From assembly GCA_046347045.1 (NCBI GenBank), contig JAXMGX010000003.1:186001-250000 (forward strand): a DNA stretch of 64,000 bases. Direction: 5' to 3'. This stretch comes from ZC4RG30 sp046347045. Lineage in GTDB: Bacteria > Pseudomonadota > Gammaproteobacteria > Steroidobacterales > Steroidobacteraceae. The notes under the pieces are model-generated. The model did no database searches. It was not told the DNA's origin and was given only the letters and a program-made list of their open reading frames with translations. Positions 36,785-46,736 of the stretch are shown piece after piece. Within the stretch, counting starts at the first letter, position 1; each line of letters starts with the position of its first letter. Made by a program: the position numbers and the translations under genes.

Positions 36785-37720
36785 CTACTTCTTGCGCGCC
36801 GCCGCCTTGCGGGACGCCGGCCTGCGGGACACCGGCCTGCGGGAAGACTTGCGCGCCGGAGCACGACGCGCGGCGGCACGCTTCGTTGCGGCGGCACGTC
36901 GGGCCGACTTGCCCGCCACCTTGCGCTTCGCCGGCGCCTTCTTCTTCGCAGGCGCCTTCTTTGCACGCTTTTTCGCAGGCGCCTTGTTCTTCGCCACCTT
37001 CCGGGTCGCCTGCTTCTTCGCTGCCACCTTGCTTGCAGCCGGGCGCTTCGCCTTCGGCACCTTCACCGCCGGCGCCGTCAACACATGCACCAGCAGCGCC
37101 GTGATGGCATCGATATCGCCCTGCGCATCGATGGACTGCAGCAACCCCTGCTTCGCGTAGTACGCCAGCAGCGGTCGCGTCTGCGATTCATAAACCTTCA
37201 GCCGTTCCACCACCGTAGCCTCGTTGTCATCGGGCCGCTGGAACAGCGCCGGGTTGCCGGGGCAGCTCGGGCACACCAGCGCCGCGCCCACGGGCATGGA
37301 GTAGATGTTGAACACGCGGCCGCAGCTCTGGCAGCTGCGGCGACCGGCGATGCGGCGCGTCAGCTCCGCGTAGGGCACATCCATCTGCACTACCGCGGTG
37401 AGTGGCTTGCCCACCTGCTGCAGCATGGCATCCAGCGCCTCGGCCTGCGCGATGTTGCGCGGAAAGCCATCGAGGATGAAGCCATTGGCGACATCCGCCT
37501 CGGCCAGGCGCTCCTTGATCATGCCCAGCACGATGGAGTCGTCCACCAGTTTGCCGGCATCCATCGCGCCCTTGGCGGCCACGCCCAGCGGCGTGCCGCG
37601 CGCCACGGCCGAGCGCAGCAGGTCGCCGGTGGAAATCTGCGGAATGCTGAAGCGCTGCACCAGGCGCTGTGACTGCGTGCCTTTGCCGGAGCCGGGGGCT
37701 CCCAGTAGAACGATGCGCAT
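36785..37720 (-). CDS. adk: Adenylate kinase with Lys/Arg-rich C-terminal extension
   Basis: The ATG at 37720 gives 311 residues, about 95 more than a normal long-form adenylate kinase (~215). Residues 1-215 are complete: P-loop GAPGSGKGTQ (7-16), AMP site ISTGDLLRSAVARGTPLG, FILDGFPRNIAQAEAL, and a zinc-type LID with C130-x2-C133 and C150-x2-C153. Residues 216-311 are a low-complexity basic tail of Ala, Lys, Arg, Pro and Ser with 40 Lys/Arg and no Asp or Glu. It resembles histone H1 or AlgP-like tails and may bind nucleic acid or polyphosphate. The tail-coding DNA has short tandem repeats. It is divergent from the PPi-dependent phosphofructokinase gene. Confidence 0.94.
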   Translation of the reverse strand: MRIVLLGAPGSGKGTQSQRLVQRFSIPQISTGDLLRSAVARGTPLGVAAKGAMDAGKLVDDSIVLGMIKERLAEADVANGFILDGFPRNIAQAEALDAMLQQVGKPLTAVVQMDVPYAELTRRIAGRRSCQSCGRVFNIYSMPVGAALVCPSCPGNPALFQRPDDNEATVVERLKVYESQTRPLLAYYAKQGLLQSIDAQGDIDAITALLVHVLTAPAVKVPKAKRPAASKVAAKKQATRKVAKNKAPAKKRAKKAPAKKKAPAKRKVAGKSARRAAATKRAAARRAPARKSSRRPVSRRPASRKAAARKK

Positions 37721-37808
37721 GAGACCCGTCGTTGTCGTTGAACGTCGGGGCACAGTACCGATACGCTTTGCGCCGGTCAAACAAGCAGCCCTGCTGCCGG
37801 AGACAAGC

Positions 37809-39086
37809 ATGCGCAAGCCAGTCGGTCGTCCCCGCAACGCCTTCTATGCACAGTCCGGTGGCGTCACGGCAGTGATAAATGCCTCGGCAGCGGGTGTCAT
37901 CGATGGCGCGCGCGCCCACAGGAAATTCATCGGCAAGGTGTATGCGGGCCGGGACGGCATCGTCGGCGGACTCACCGAAGACCTGATCGACGTCGGCGCC
38001 GAGAGCCCCGCCACCATCAAGGCGCTGCGTTACACGCCCTCCGGCGCCTTCGGCTCCGCGCGCTTCAAGCTCAAGGGGCTGGAACAGAACCGCGCGGAGT
38101 ACGAACGATTGATCGAAGTGTTCCGCGCGCACGACATCGGCTATTTCTTCTACAACGGCGGCAACGACTCCATGGACACCGCGTTGAAGGTGTCCCAGAT
38201 CGGCGAGGCGCTGGGCTATCCCATCACCTGCGTGGGCGTGCCCAAGACCGTGGACAACGACCTGCCGCTCACCGACTGCTGCCCGGGCTTCGGCTCGGTG
38301 GCCAAGTACATCGCCGTCTCCACGCGTGAAGCCGCGCTGGATGTCGCGTCCATGGCGCGCACTTCCACCAAGGTATTCGTGCTGGAAGTCATGGGACGCC
38401 ATGCGGGCTGGATCGCCGCGGCCGGCGGCCTTGCCGGCTCGAAGGCCGGCGATCCGCCCCAGATCATCCTCTTCCCCGAGATCACCTTCGACGAGGCGGC
38501 CTTCCTCGCCCGGGTGAAGCACAGCGTGGACAGCAACGGCTATTGCGTCATCGTGGTGTCCGAGGGCGTGAAGAAGCCCGATGGAAAATTCCTGGCGGAA
38601 GCCGGCACCAAGGATGCCTTCGGCCATGCGCAGCTCGGCGGCGTGGGCCCGGTGATCGCGCAACTCGTGAAGGACAAGCTCGGCTACAAGTATCACTGGG
38701 CCGTGGCCGACTACCTGCAGCGCGCGGCGCGCCACATCGCCTCGAAGACCGACGTGGAGCAGGCCTATGCCGTGGGCCGTTCGGCCGTCGACTACGCCGT
38801 GAAGGGCATGAACGCGGTGATGCCCGCCATCATCCGCAAGTCCGCCAGGCCCTATCGCTGGAAGATCGAACCGGTGCCGCTGGCCAAAGTGGCCAACGTC
38901 GAAAAGAAGGTGCCGCGCGATTTCATCACCGCGGACGGCTTCGGCATCACCGCCGCCTGCCGCCGGTACCTGGCGCCGCTGATCGCCGGCGAGGACTATC
39001 CGCCCTACAAGGACGGCCTGCCGGCTTATGTACGGATCAAAGGCAAGGCCGTGAAGCGCAAGCTCAAGACCGACTACAAGCTGTAA
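37809..39086 (+). CDS. pfp: Pyrophosphate-dependent 6-phosphofructokinase
   Basis: This 425-residue enzyme reversibly phosphorylates fructose-6-phosphate. The start at ATG 37809 has GGAG 7 bases before it. The PPi-type signature FFYNGGNDSMDTALKVS (about residues 113-129) replaces the GGDGS of ATP enzymes. A Lys in CVGVPKTVDNDLPLTD (about 141-156) is diagnostic for PPi use. FVLEVMGRHAGWIAAAGGL follows as expected. Reversible PPi enzymes replace both ATP-PFK and fructose bisphosphatase in some bacteria. The gene lies between divergent adk and hppA, which recycle adenylate and PPi. A weak promoter candidate (TTGAAC at 37738) lies upstream. Confidence 0.94.
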   Translation: MRKPVGRPRNAFYAQSGGVTAVINASAAGVIDGARAHRKFIGKVYAGRDGIVGGLTEDLIDVGAESPATIKALRYTPSGAFGSARFKLKGLEQNRAEYERLIEVFRAHDIGYFFYNGGNDSMDTALKVSQIGEALGYPITCVGVPKTVDNDLPLTDCCPGFGSVAKYIAVSTREAALDVASMARTSTKVFVLEVMGRHAGWIAAAGGLAGSKAGDPPQIILFPEITFDEAAFLARVKHSVDSNGYCVIVVSEGVKKPDGKFLAEAGTKDAFGHAQLGGVGPVIAQLVKDKLGYKYHWAVADYLQRAARHIASKTDVEQAYAVGRSAVDYAVKGMNAVMPAIIRKSARPYRWKIEPVPLAKVANVEKKVPRDFITADGFGITAACRRYLAPLIAGEDYPPYKDGLPAYVRIKGKAVKRKLKTDYKL

Positions 39087-39145
39087 CTCCAGACCTCGCC
39101 CGCCCGACTGGATATCCGAACAGCATGCAGTTGGCTGGCGCCCGG

Positions 39146-39170
39146 CTGGACTGCCGGGGCGTTGTTACAC
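39146..39170 (+). repeat. Direct repeat unit 1 upstream of hppA
   Basis: This 25-base unit runs from CTGGACTGCC to TTGTTACAC. It matches a second copy at 39194-39218 in 23 of 25 positions, on the same strand with 48-base spacing. Both lie in the pfp-hppA gap. A regulator binding site or a small duplication is possible. Confidence 0.7.
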
Positions 39171-39193
39171 AGGGTCGCAACGACAGTGCCGGA

Positions 39194-39218
39194 CTGGACT
39201 GCCGAGGCTTTGTTACAC
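39194..39218 (+). repeat. Direct repeat unit 2 upstream of hppA
   Basis: This is the second copy of the 25-base repeat, differing from the first at two bases. It ends 6 bases before a candidate extended -10 element, so a bound protein would overlap the -35 region. Confidence 0.7.
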
Positions 39219-39224
39219 GTGGTT

Positions 39225-39233
39225 TGCTATATT
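39225..39233 (+). promoter_or_regulatory. Candidate extended -10 promoter for hppA
   Basis: TGCTATATT carries the TGn extension plus TATATT (5 of 6 to TATAAT). No good -35 is visible 16-18 bases upstream, where repeat 2 lies. A start point near 39240 would leave a GC-rich, potentially structured leader of about 75 bases before the hppA ATG. Confidence 0.4.
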
Positions 39234-39314
39234 GCCGCCCCGCGCGAGGGACCCGGGAATTCCCGCTTGGGGGCGCGCGCCGCATGATTACAAGAACCTT
39301 CTGGAGATCCTCTG

Positions 39315-41360
<2,046 letters not shown>

Positions 41361-41386
41361 GCGATCTGATCAGATCGGGTTCTGCG

Positions 41387-41416
41387 AAGGGCGGCCTGCG
41401 GGCCGCCTTTCTTTTT
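41387..41416 (+). terminator. Rho-independent terminator of hppA
   Basis: A 10-base stem (AAGGGCGGCC with GGCCGCCTTT, one G-T wobble) around a TGCG loop is followed by TTTCTTTTT. It lies 27 bases after the hppA stop and would also shield the convergent GGDEF/EAL gene from read-through. Confidence 0.85.
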
Positions 41417-41452
41417 GCGGCGCCAGCGCGACCTGCCGGCTGGCGCCTGTCG

Positions 41453-44131
41453 TCAACTGCGCCGCTGTGGCGGCACCAGGCGCAGGGACCTCGCCTTCGT
41501 GTCCGTCCCGCGCTCCAGGCGCGATGCCGCCTCCAGCAGCCCGATGCAGTCCTCCGCCGACAGCGGCCGCGCGAAGTGGAATCCCTGTCCGTATGCGCAG
41601 CCCAGCGCCTGCAGCATCAGCAACTGCTCCGCCGTCTCGATGCCCTCGGCCACCACTTCCAGCCCCAGGCTGTGCGCCATGCTGGTCACCGCGGTGACGA
41701 TGGCCGCGTCGTTCGCATCGTTGGCCATGTCGTGCACCAGGCTGCGATCGATCTTGATGCGGTCCAGCGGCAGGTTCTTCAGCTGCGCCAAGTTCGAATA
41801 GCCCGTGCCGAAGTCGTCGATCAACACCTTGCAGCCCTGCTCGCGCAGCATTCGCAGTCCGGCCACGTGGCGACCGCCCTCCTGCATCAAGGCGGTTTCG
41901 GTGACTTCCACGTGCAGCAGCGCGAGGTCGATCGCGTAGCTGCCGCAGACGCGCCTGATGGCCGGCGTCAGCGATTCGCGCGCGAGCTGCAGCGGCGAGA
42001 CATTCAGCGTCACGGGGCGCAGCTGCAGCCCCATCGACCGCCACGCCGCGAGCTGCCGCACCACCATGTTCAGAATCTGGTCGCCCAGCGCATGGATGAG
42101 GCCGGTCTGCTCGGCCAGCTCGATGAACTGCTGTGGCGCGACCTCGCCGAGCTCCGGATGACTCCAGCGCACCAGCGCCTCGAACGACGACAGTTCGCCG
42201 GAGGAAAGCCTGAAGATGGGCTGGTATTCCACCCGGATCTGCTCGGTGCCGATCGCCCGCCGCAGTGCCTGCTGCAGCGCCACGCGCTCGCCACGACCCA
42301 GCACCATGTCGGGACTGAAGAACTTGCTGTTGTCGCGGCCGGCGTTCTTGGCCTCGTACAGCGCGATGTCGGCGTGCTTGAGCAGCGACTCCACGTCGCC
42401 GCCATCGTCGGGATACACACTGACGCCGATGCTGGCCGACATCGCAAACGACTGGTCCTCGATGCGCAGCGGCGCCCGCATGGCCTCGAGCACGCGCTGC
42501 GCCACATTGGCCACGTTCTGCCGGTCGCCCGGGTCCCCGACCAGCAGCACGAATTCGTCGCCACCCATGCGCACCACGATATCGGTGCCGGCGATGCTGG
42601 CGCGCAGTCGCCGCGCCGTCTCGCGCAGCAACTCGTCGCCGGCCGCATGGCCGCGCGTATCGTTGATCGACTTGAACTGGTCCAGGTCGAGGAACAGCAG
42701 CGCCATGCACGAGCTGGAATTGGCGGCGCGCTGCAGCAGTTCCGGCAGCCGGTCGCGCAGGAACAGGCGATTGGGCAGCCCCGTCAGCGGGTCATGCGTG
42801 GCCAGGTGTTCCAGCGAGCGGCGATGATCCTCGCGTTCGGATTCGGCACGTTTGCGCAGCGTGATGTCGCGCGCCACCAGGCACAGCAGGCGCCGGCCCG
42901 AATGATGCAGCTGCGCCAGCGTCACCTCCGAATCGATCAGCGTGCCGTTGGCGGCGCGCAGCGGCGATTCCACCGAAGATGACCCGCCGAACTCGGCACC
43001 GCGCCAACGTTCGAGCAGCCGCTGGTACTCCGGAAACACCTCTTCGACGCGCCGGTCGCGCAGGTCCAGCTCATCGTGACCGATGGTGCGTTGCAGGGCG
43101 GCGTTGCATTCCACCAGGCGGCCGCTCTTCACGTCCACCAGCGCCACGCATTCCTCGAGGCTCGCGACCAGGCTGCGGTAGCGCTCCTGTTCCTCCTCGC
43201 GCGCCCGGTTCGACAGCCGCAGGCGGCGGATCAGCAGCAGCGTCACCCCCACGACCACGGCCAACAGGCCCGCGATGGCGCTGACCAGGAACCAGGTGTT
43301 GCGCCGGCCGGTGGTGAAGATGCTGCGATCCATCTCGGTGCGCAGCACGGCGATGGGCGTGCCGGCGACATCGCGCAGCAGCGCCACACCCGCCACACGG
43401 TCGGGTTGCGCGGTGGGCAGCATGGCGGTCTGCGCATCGGCGCTGGCCGCCCACTGCTCGAGCTGCGAATCGGCGCCGGGCACGCCATCCATGCCCACCA
43501 GCCGCATCTCCAGCGGCAGCACCACATTGCGGCGCACGCGCGCAAGCTCCGTGGCATCGATGCGGCGCGCGAAGAACAGCGAGGCGTCGGTCACCACGGT
43601 GCGGACGGAATTGGTGATGCGCGCACCATAGAATGCGTAGATCTGGTCGCCCACGCGGAACAGCCGCTGGTGCGCGGGCCGCGCGGCCAGTTCGTCGAGC
43701 CGGCCATGCCAGGCACGCATCGGCGCGAGCACGCTCTCCGGTGCCGGCGTCACGCGCTGCGTGCCGGCGCCGTCACCCACGAGCAGCACCGAGAACACAT
43801 CCTTGCCCTTGGCATCGACCACCAGCGCAAGGTCGGTCTCGATGGTCCTGAGCACGCCGGTCTGCATGCTGATGTCGAGGAAATTGCGGCCGCCATTCAC
43901 CACCAGGCGGAAGGGCTCGTCCCACTGTGCGTGATCCAGCGTATAGGCGGCAAGCTGCCCCAGCTCCGCATCCAGCGCGCGCACCACCTGGGTGGACTTG
44001 GCCTCGACGTCGGCGCGTTCGAGCTGTGCGAAATTCGCCACCAGCACGCGGTCGGCCAGCCCTACGGTGACGAGCAGCAGCAGCAGCGCGAGCGCGGGAA
44101 TCAGCAGCAGTGGATGTCGGGCCAGTCTCAC
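41453..44131 (-). CDS. CHASE4/PAS/GGDEF/EAL c-di-GMP protein
   Basis: I choose the GTG at 44131 (reading RLARHPLLLIPALALLLL), 892 residues, with GAGG just upstream; an open GTG at 44242 falls inside a CRP-type operator. The membrane helix at 6-28 is followed by a periplasmic CHASE4-like sensor (about 30-275, with LDHAQWDEPFRLV). A second helix lies at about 280-302, then PAS (about 310-430). The GGDEF domain is intact (RMGGDEFVLL, about residue 525). The EAL domain is intact (SFEALVRW about 651, then HVEVTE, IDDFGTGYSNL, RIKIDRS, AEGIETAEQ). Either activity, or both, is possible. The terminal 16 residues are basic. Confidence 0.9.
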   Translation of the reverse strand: MRLARHPLLLIPALALLLLLVTVGLADRVLVANFAQLERADVEAKSTQVVRALDAELGQLAAYTLDHAQWDEPFRLVVNGGRNFLDISMQTGVLRTIETDLALVVDAKGKDVFSVLLVGDGAGTQRVTPAPESVLAPMRAWHGRLDELAARPAHQRLFRVGDQIYAFYGARITNSVRTVVTDASLFFARRIDATELARVRRNVVLPLEMRLVGMDGVPGADSQLEQWAASADAQTAMLPTAQPDRVAGVALLRDVAGTPIAVLRTEMDRSIFTTGRRNTWFLVSAIAGLLAVVVGVTLLLIRRLRLSNRAREEEQERYRSLVASLEECVALVDVKSGRLVECNAALQRTIGHDELDLRDRRVEEVFPEYQRLLERWRGAEFGGSSSVESPLRAANGTLIDSEVTLAQLHHSGRRLLCLVARDITLRKRAESEREDHRRSLEHLATHDPLTGLPNRLFLRDRLPELLQRAANSSSCMALLFLDLDQFKSINDTRGHAAGDELLRETARRLRASIAGTDIVVRMGGDEFVLLVGDPGDRQNVANVAQRVLEAMRAPLRIEDQSFAMSASIGVSVYPDDGGDVESLLKHADIALYEAKNAGRDNSKFFSPDMVLGRGERVALQQALRRAIGTEQIRVEYQPIFRLSSGELSSFEALVRWSHPELGEVAPQQFIELAEQTGLIHALGDQILNMVVRQLAAWRSMGLQLRPVTLNVSPLQLARESLTPAIRRVCGSYAIDLALLHVEVTETALMQEGGRHVAGLRMLREQGCKVLIDDFGTGYSNLAQLKNLPLDRIKIDRSLVHDMANDANDAAIVTAVTSMAHSLGLEVVAEGIETAEQLLMLQALGCAYGQGFHFARPLSAEDCIGLLEAASRLERGTDTKARSLRLVPPQRRS

Positions 44132-44227
44132 GCCTCGCCGTCCTGGCAGCGGAAACCTTGATTTAAGTTGCTTGGGCCGGCCGACCGCCACGGCCAAGGT
44201 CACACAAAGCCCACCCGCCGCGGGCCT

Positions 44228-44243
44228 TGTGAACGGGGTCACA
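44228..44243. promoter_or_regulatory. Perfect CRP-type operator
   Basis: TGTGA-ACGGGG-TCACA matches the CRP/Clp consensus TGTGA-N6-TCACA at all ten core bases. It is centred at 44235.5, upstream of the GGDEF/EAL gene at 44131. A minus-strand TTAAAT at 44166-44161 could be a -10, which would place the site about 82 bases upstream of the start point. GGTCACACAA recurs at 44198-44207 as an additional half-site. Confidence 0.6.
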
Positions 44244-44254
44244 CAATAAGGTCT

Positions 44255-45970
44255 TCAGGCAGCGTCGGCGCCGACGCGTGCGGCCACTTCATGCAGGTTC
44301 GAGCAGACATCGCCGGGCTCCACGGCGTCGAGCACGCCGGCCGCCTGCAGCGGCTCGTGCAGCGCCGGGTGCACGCCACACAGCAGCACCCTCACCTTGC
44401 GCCGGCGATAGCGTTCGATCACCTCGAGCAGCGTCTGCAGGCCGGTGGCATCCATGAAGGGCACGCGGCCCAGCCGCAGCACGATGGCCCGCACGCCCAG
44501 CGGCACGCGTTCCAGCGTGCTCTCGAGCTTTTCGGCGGCGCCGAAGAAGAAGGGTCCGTCGATGCGATACACCAGCACGCTGGGCGGCAACTTCACCGGC
44601 ACCTCCAGCGGCTCGAACGCGGTCTGCAGGGAATCGCCGGCCATGTCTGCAGCACCGGCCGCGCCCGCGTCGACCTCGGCATCGACCCCGCCCTGCTGCC
44701 GCACCTGCACGGATTCCGACATGCGCTTCATGAACAGCAGCGCCGCGATCACCACGCCCACGTTCACCGCCACCACCAGATCGACGAATACCGTCAACAG
44801 GAAGGTGACCGCCAGCAGCAGCTTGTCGGCCAGCGGTGCGCGGCGCAGCACGCGCAGGAAATGCGGCACATCGCTCATGTTCCATGCGGTGGCAAACAGG
44901 ATGGCCGCCAGGGCCGCCAGCGGCACGGCCGCGGCGAATGGCGCCAGCAGCACGATCACTCCCACCAGGAACAGTCCGTGCACCACGCCCGCCACCGGGC
45001 TCGTCGCACCGTTGCGGATGTTGGTGGCCGTGCGCGCGATGGCGCCGGTGGCCGCGAAGCCGCCGAACAGCGGCGCGAGCAGGTTGGCGATGCCCTGGCC
45101 GATCAGCTCCTGGTTCGAATCATGCTTCGTGCCCGCCATGCCATCGGCCACCACGGCAGTGAGCAGCGATTCGATGGCACCCAGCAGCGCAATGGCAAAG
45201 GCGGGACCGATGAGCGTCAGCGCCTGGCCCAGCGAGATCTGCGGCAGCGAAATGCCCGGCAGCGCGCGCGGAATGCCGCCGAAGGCCGAGCCCAGCGTGG
45301 CGACGCCCGGGAAGTGCCACAGCGTCTGCACGCCCGTGGCCAGCAGCATGGCCACCAGCGGCGAAGGCACGCGCCGCAGCCCCGGCACGCGGGGCAGCAG
45401 CTTCGCGCCACCCATCACCACCACCAGCGATCCCGCGCCGATCAGCGTGGTGGGCACATCGAGCTGCGGCAGCACCTGCAGCAGCCCCCACAGCTTCTCG
45501 TGAAAGTGCAGCGTGGGACCGGTGGGATGCAGCCCGAAAAAATCCTTCCACTGCCCCACCCAGATGATGACGCCGATGCCGGAAGTGAATCCGACGATGA
45601 CCGGATCGGGAATGAAGCGGATCACGCCGCCCAGCCGGCCAACGCCCATGGCCAGGAGGATGCAGCCGGCCATCAGCGTCGCCACCTGCAGCCCCGCGAT
45701 GCCGTACTGCGCGGTGATGCCCGCCAGCACCGCGATGAAGGCGCCGGTGGGCCCCGAGATCTGCACCCGCGTGCCGCCGAACAGCGCCGTGGCGATGCCC
45801 GCGACGATGGCCGTGTACAGACCCTGCTCCGGCTTGGCGCCCGAGGCGATGGCGAAGGCCATGGCCAGCGGCATGGCCACGACGCCCACCACCAGGCCCG
45901 CGACCACATTGCGCAGCAGGTGGGCGCGGCCCAGCAGTCCGGCGCGCTTTGCTTCGAGCAGCGCGATCAT
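44255..45970 (-). CDS. SulP-family anion permease with STAS domain
   Basis: The ATG at 45970 (MIALLEAKRAGLLGRAHLLR) gives 571 residues. The frame extends upstream but would overlap the ribbon-helix-helix gene. The membrane region has about 12-14 helices with GLVVGVVAMPLAMAFAIASG near the start and the family pattern GPTGAFIAVLAGITAQYG. TNIRNGATSPVAGVVHGLFL follows. A cytoplasmic STAS domain (about 440-565) contains VLRLGRVPFMDATGLQTLLE, with the Asp-Ala-Thr phosphorylation-like motif of anti-anti-sigma proteins. Substrates may be sulfate, bicarbonate or dicarboxylate; the sequence does not decide. It lies 64 bases downstream of the RHH gene, probably one transcript. Confidence 0.92.
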   Translation of the reverse strand: MIALLEAKRAGLLGRAHLLRNVVAGLVVGVVAMPLAMAFAIASGAKPEQGLYTAIVAGIATALFGGTRVQISGPTGAFIAVLAGITAQYGIAGLQVATLMAGCILLAMGVGRLGGVIRFIPDPVIVGFTSGIGVIIWVGQWKDFFGLHPTGPTLHFHEKLWGLLQVLPQLDVPTTLIGAGSLVVVMGGAKLLPRVPGLRRVPSPLVAMLLATGVQTLWHFPGVATLGSAFGGIPRALPGISLPQISLGQALTLIGPAFAIALLGAIESLLTAVVADGMAGTKHDSNQELIGQGIANLLAPLFGGFAATGAIARTATNIRNGATSPVAGVVHGLFLVGVIVLLAPFAAAVPLAALAAILFATAWNMSDVPHFLRVLRRAPLADKLLLAVTFLLTVFVDLVVAVNVGVVIAALLFMKRMSESVQVRQQGGVDAEVDAGAAGAADMAGDSLQTAFEPLEVPVKLPPSVLVYRIDGPFFFGAAEKLESTLERVPLGVRAIVLRLGRVPFMDATGLQTLLEVIERYRRRKVRVLLCGVHPALHEPLQAAGVLDAVEPGDVCSNLHEVAARVGADAA

Positions 45971-46034
45971 GCGGGCATCGCCTGCCAGGGTGGTGCGAGG
46001 GTCGAGGCGGCGCGCAGCCTTGTCATGGCGGCCG

Positions 46035-46253
46035 TCAGGTGCGTCTGCGCGCGCTGCCGCCGCGCGCGGCGGCGCGGGTGCGGCCGGCGCTGTCCGGCTG
46101 CCAGGGTTTGCCGGTACGCGACTCGATGTAGCCGCGGATGAGTCGCCGCAGCACCTGCGAGGGAGTCGCATCTTCGTCGGCACAGAGCCGCTCGAACACC
46201 GATTTCTTGCGCGGGTCGATCAGGATGGTGAGTCTGGCGGTGCGGTCTTCCAT
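46035..46253 (-). CDS. Ribbon-helix-helix DNA-binding protein
   Basis: This 72-residue protein has a CopG/Arc-like N-terminal domain: a beta strand (ARLTILIDPRKKSVFERL) and two helices (DATPSQVLRRLIRGYIESR). An Arg/Gly/Ala-rich tail from about residue 50 follows. RHH proteins bind DNA as dimers through the paired strand. A perfect 10-3-10 inverted repeat lies 7 bases upstream of its start, so autorepression is likely. The SulP permease follows downstream and may be under its control. No toxin gene is adjacent, so an antitoxin role is not supported. Confidence 0.85.
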   Translation of the reverse strand: MEDRTARLTILIDPRKKSVFERLCADEDATPSQVLRRLIRGYIESRTGKPWQPDSAGRTRAAARGGSARRRT

Positions 46254-46260
46254 GTGCGCT

Positions 46261-46283
46261 GGATGATAATCCCATTATCATCC
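46261..46283. promoter_or_regulatory. Perfect inverted repeat, probable RHH operator
   Basis: Arms GGATGATAAT and ATTATCATCC flank a CCC spacer. It lies between the divergent RHH gene (start 46253) and the YjdM-like gene (start 46300), in the AT-richest part of the local sequence. Each arm includes GATAAT in outward orientation, resembling -10 boxes for both genes. Binding by the RHH protein would repress both. Confidence 0.65.
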
Positions 46284-46299
46284 TGTTACCATTTGACGG

Positions 46300-46635
46300 A
46301 TGAGCACACCGCCGCCCTGCCCCGCCTGTGGCTCCGCCCTTGCCTACGAGGACGGCCCGAACTTCGTCTGCCCGGAATGCGCCCACGAATGGCCGCAGGC
46401 GGCTCCGGTCGCCGAGGCGGCACGCGTGGTGCGCGACTCGGTGGGCAATCCGCTGGCCGATGGCGACACCGTCACCGTCATCAAGGACCTGAAAGTGAAG
46501 GGGTCTTCCGCGGTGGTGAAGATCGGCACCAAGGTGAAGGGCATCCGCCTGGTCGACGGCGACCACGACATCGACTGCCGCATCGAAGGCATCGGGCCGA
46601 TGGGCCTGAAGTCCATTTATGTGAAGAAGGCCTGA
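46300..46635 (+). CDS. yjdM: YjdM/PhnA-family zinc-ribbon protein
   Basis: This 111-residue protein has a zinc ribbon (CPACG near residue 7 and CPECAHEW near 26) and a C-terminal domain. That domain shows VRDSVGNPLADGDTVTVIKD and LKVKGSSAVVKIGTKVKGIR. This is the YjdM family, once named PhnA, whose role is not established; the alkylphosphonate name is historical. The length and motif order match the family. It is divergent from the RHH gene across the inverted repeat. Confidence 0.92.
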   Translation: MSTPPPCPACGSALAYEDGPNFVCPECAHEWPQAAPVAEAARVVRDSVGNPLADGDTVTVIKDLKVKGSSAVVKIGTKVKGIRLVDGDHDIDCRIEGIGPMGLKSIYVKKA

Positions 46636-46736
46636 GGGGGAAAGCCCTGCTCCTGCATGGGCATTCCCGCGCAATCCGCTCCGCCTTCCTTTGCGCAGGT
46701 TCCGCCCCGGTGCGAAAGATTGGTAGAGTGCGAGCC

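Noticed and set aside
36785..37080. Separate histone-like gene rather than a tail on adenylate kinase
   Set aside because: The frame is continuous with the kinase, and no start codon with a ribosome-binding site precedes the basic region.
37721..37837. N-terminal extension of adenylate kinase to 37837
   Set aside because: The P-loop must be close to the N-terminus (MRIVLLGAPG); the extension overlaps the pfp promoter area.
44132..44242. Longer start (GTG 44242) for the CHASE4/GGDEF/EAL protein
   Set aside because: It lies inside a perfect CRP-type site; the stretch has reduced GC and a better ribosome-binding site is at 44131.
45971..46183. N-terminal extension of the SulP permease
   Set aside because: It would overlap the ribbon-helix-helix gene and consists of Arg/Ala/Pro low-complexity sequence.
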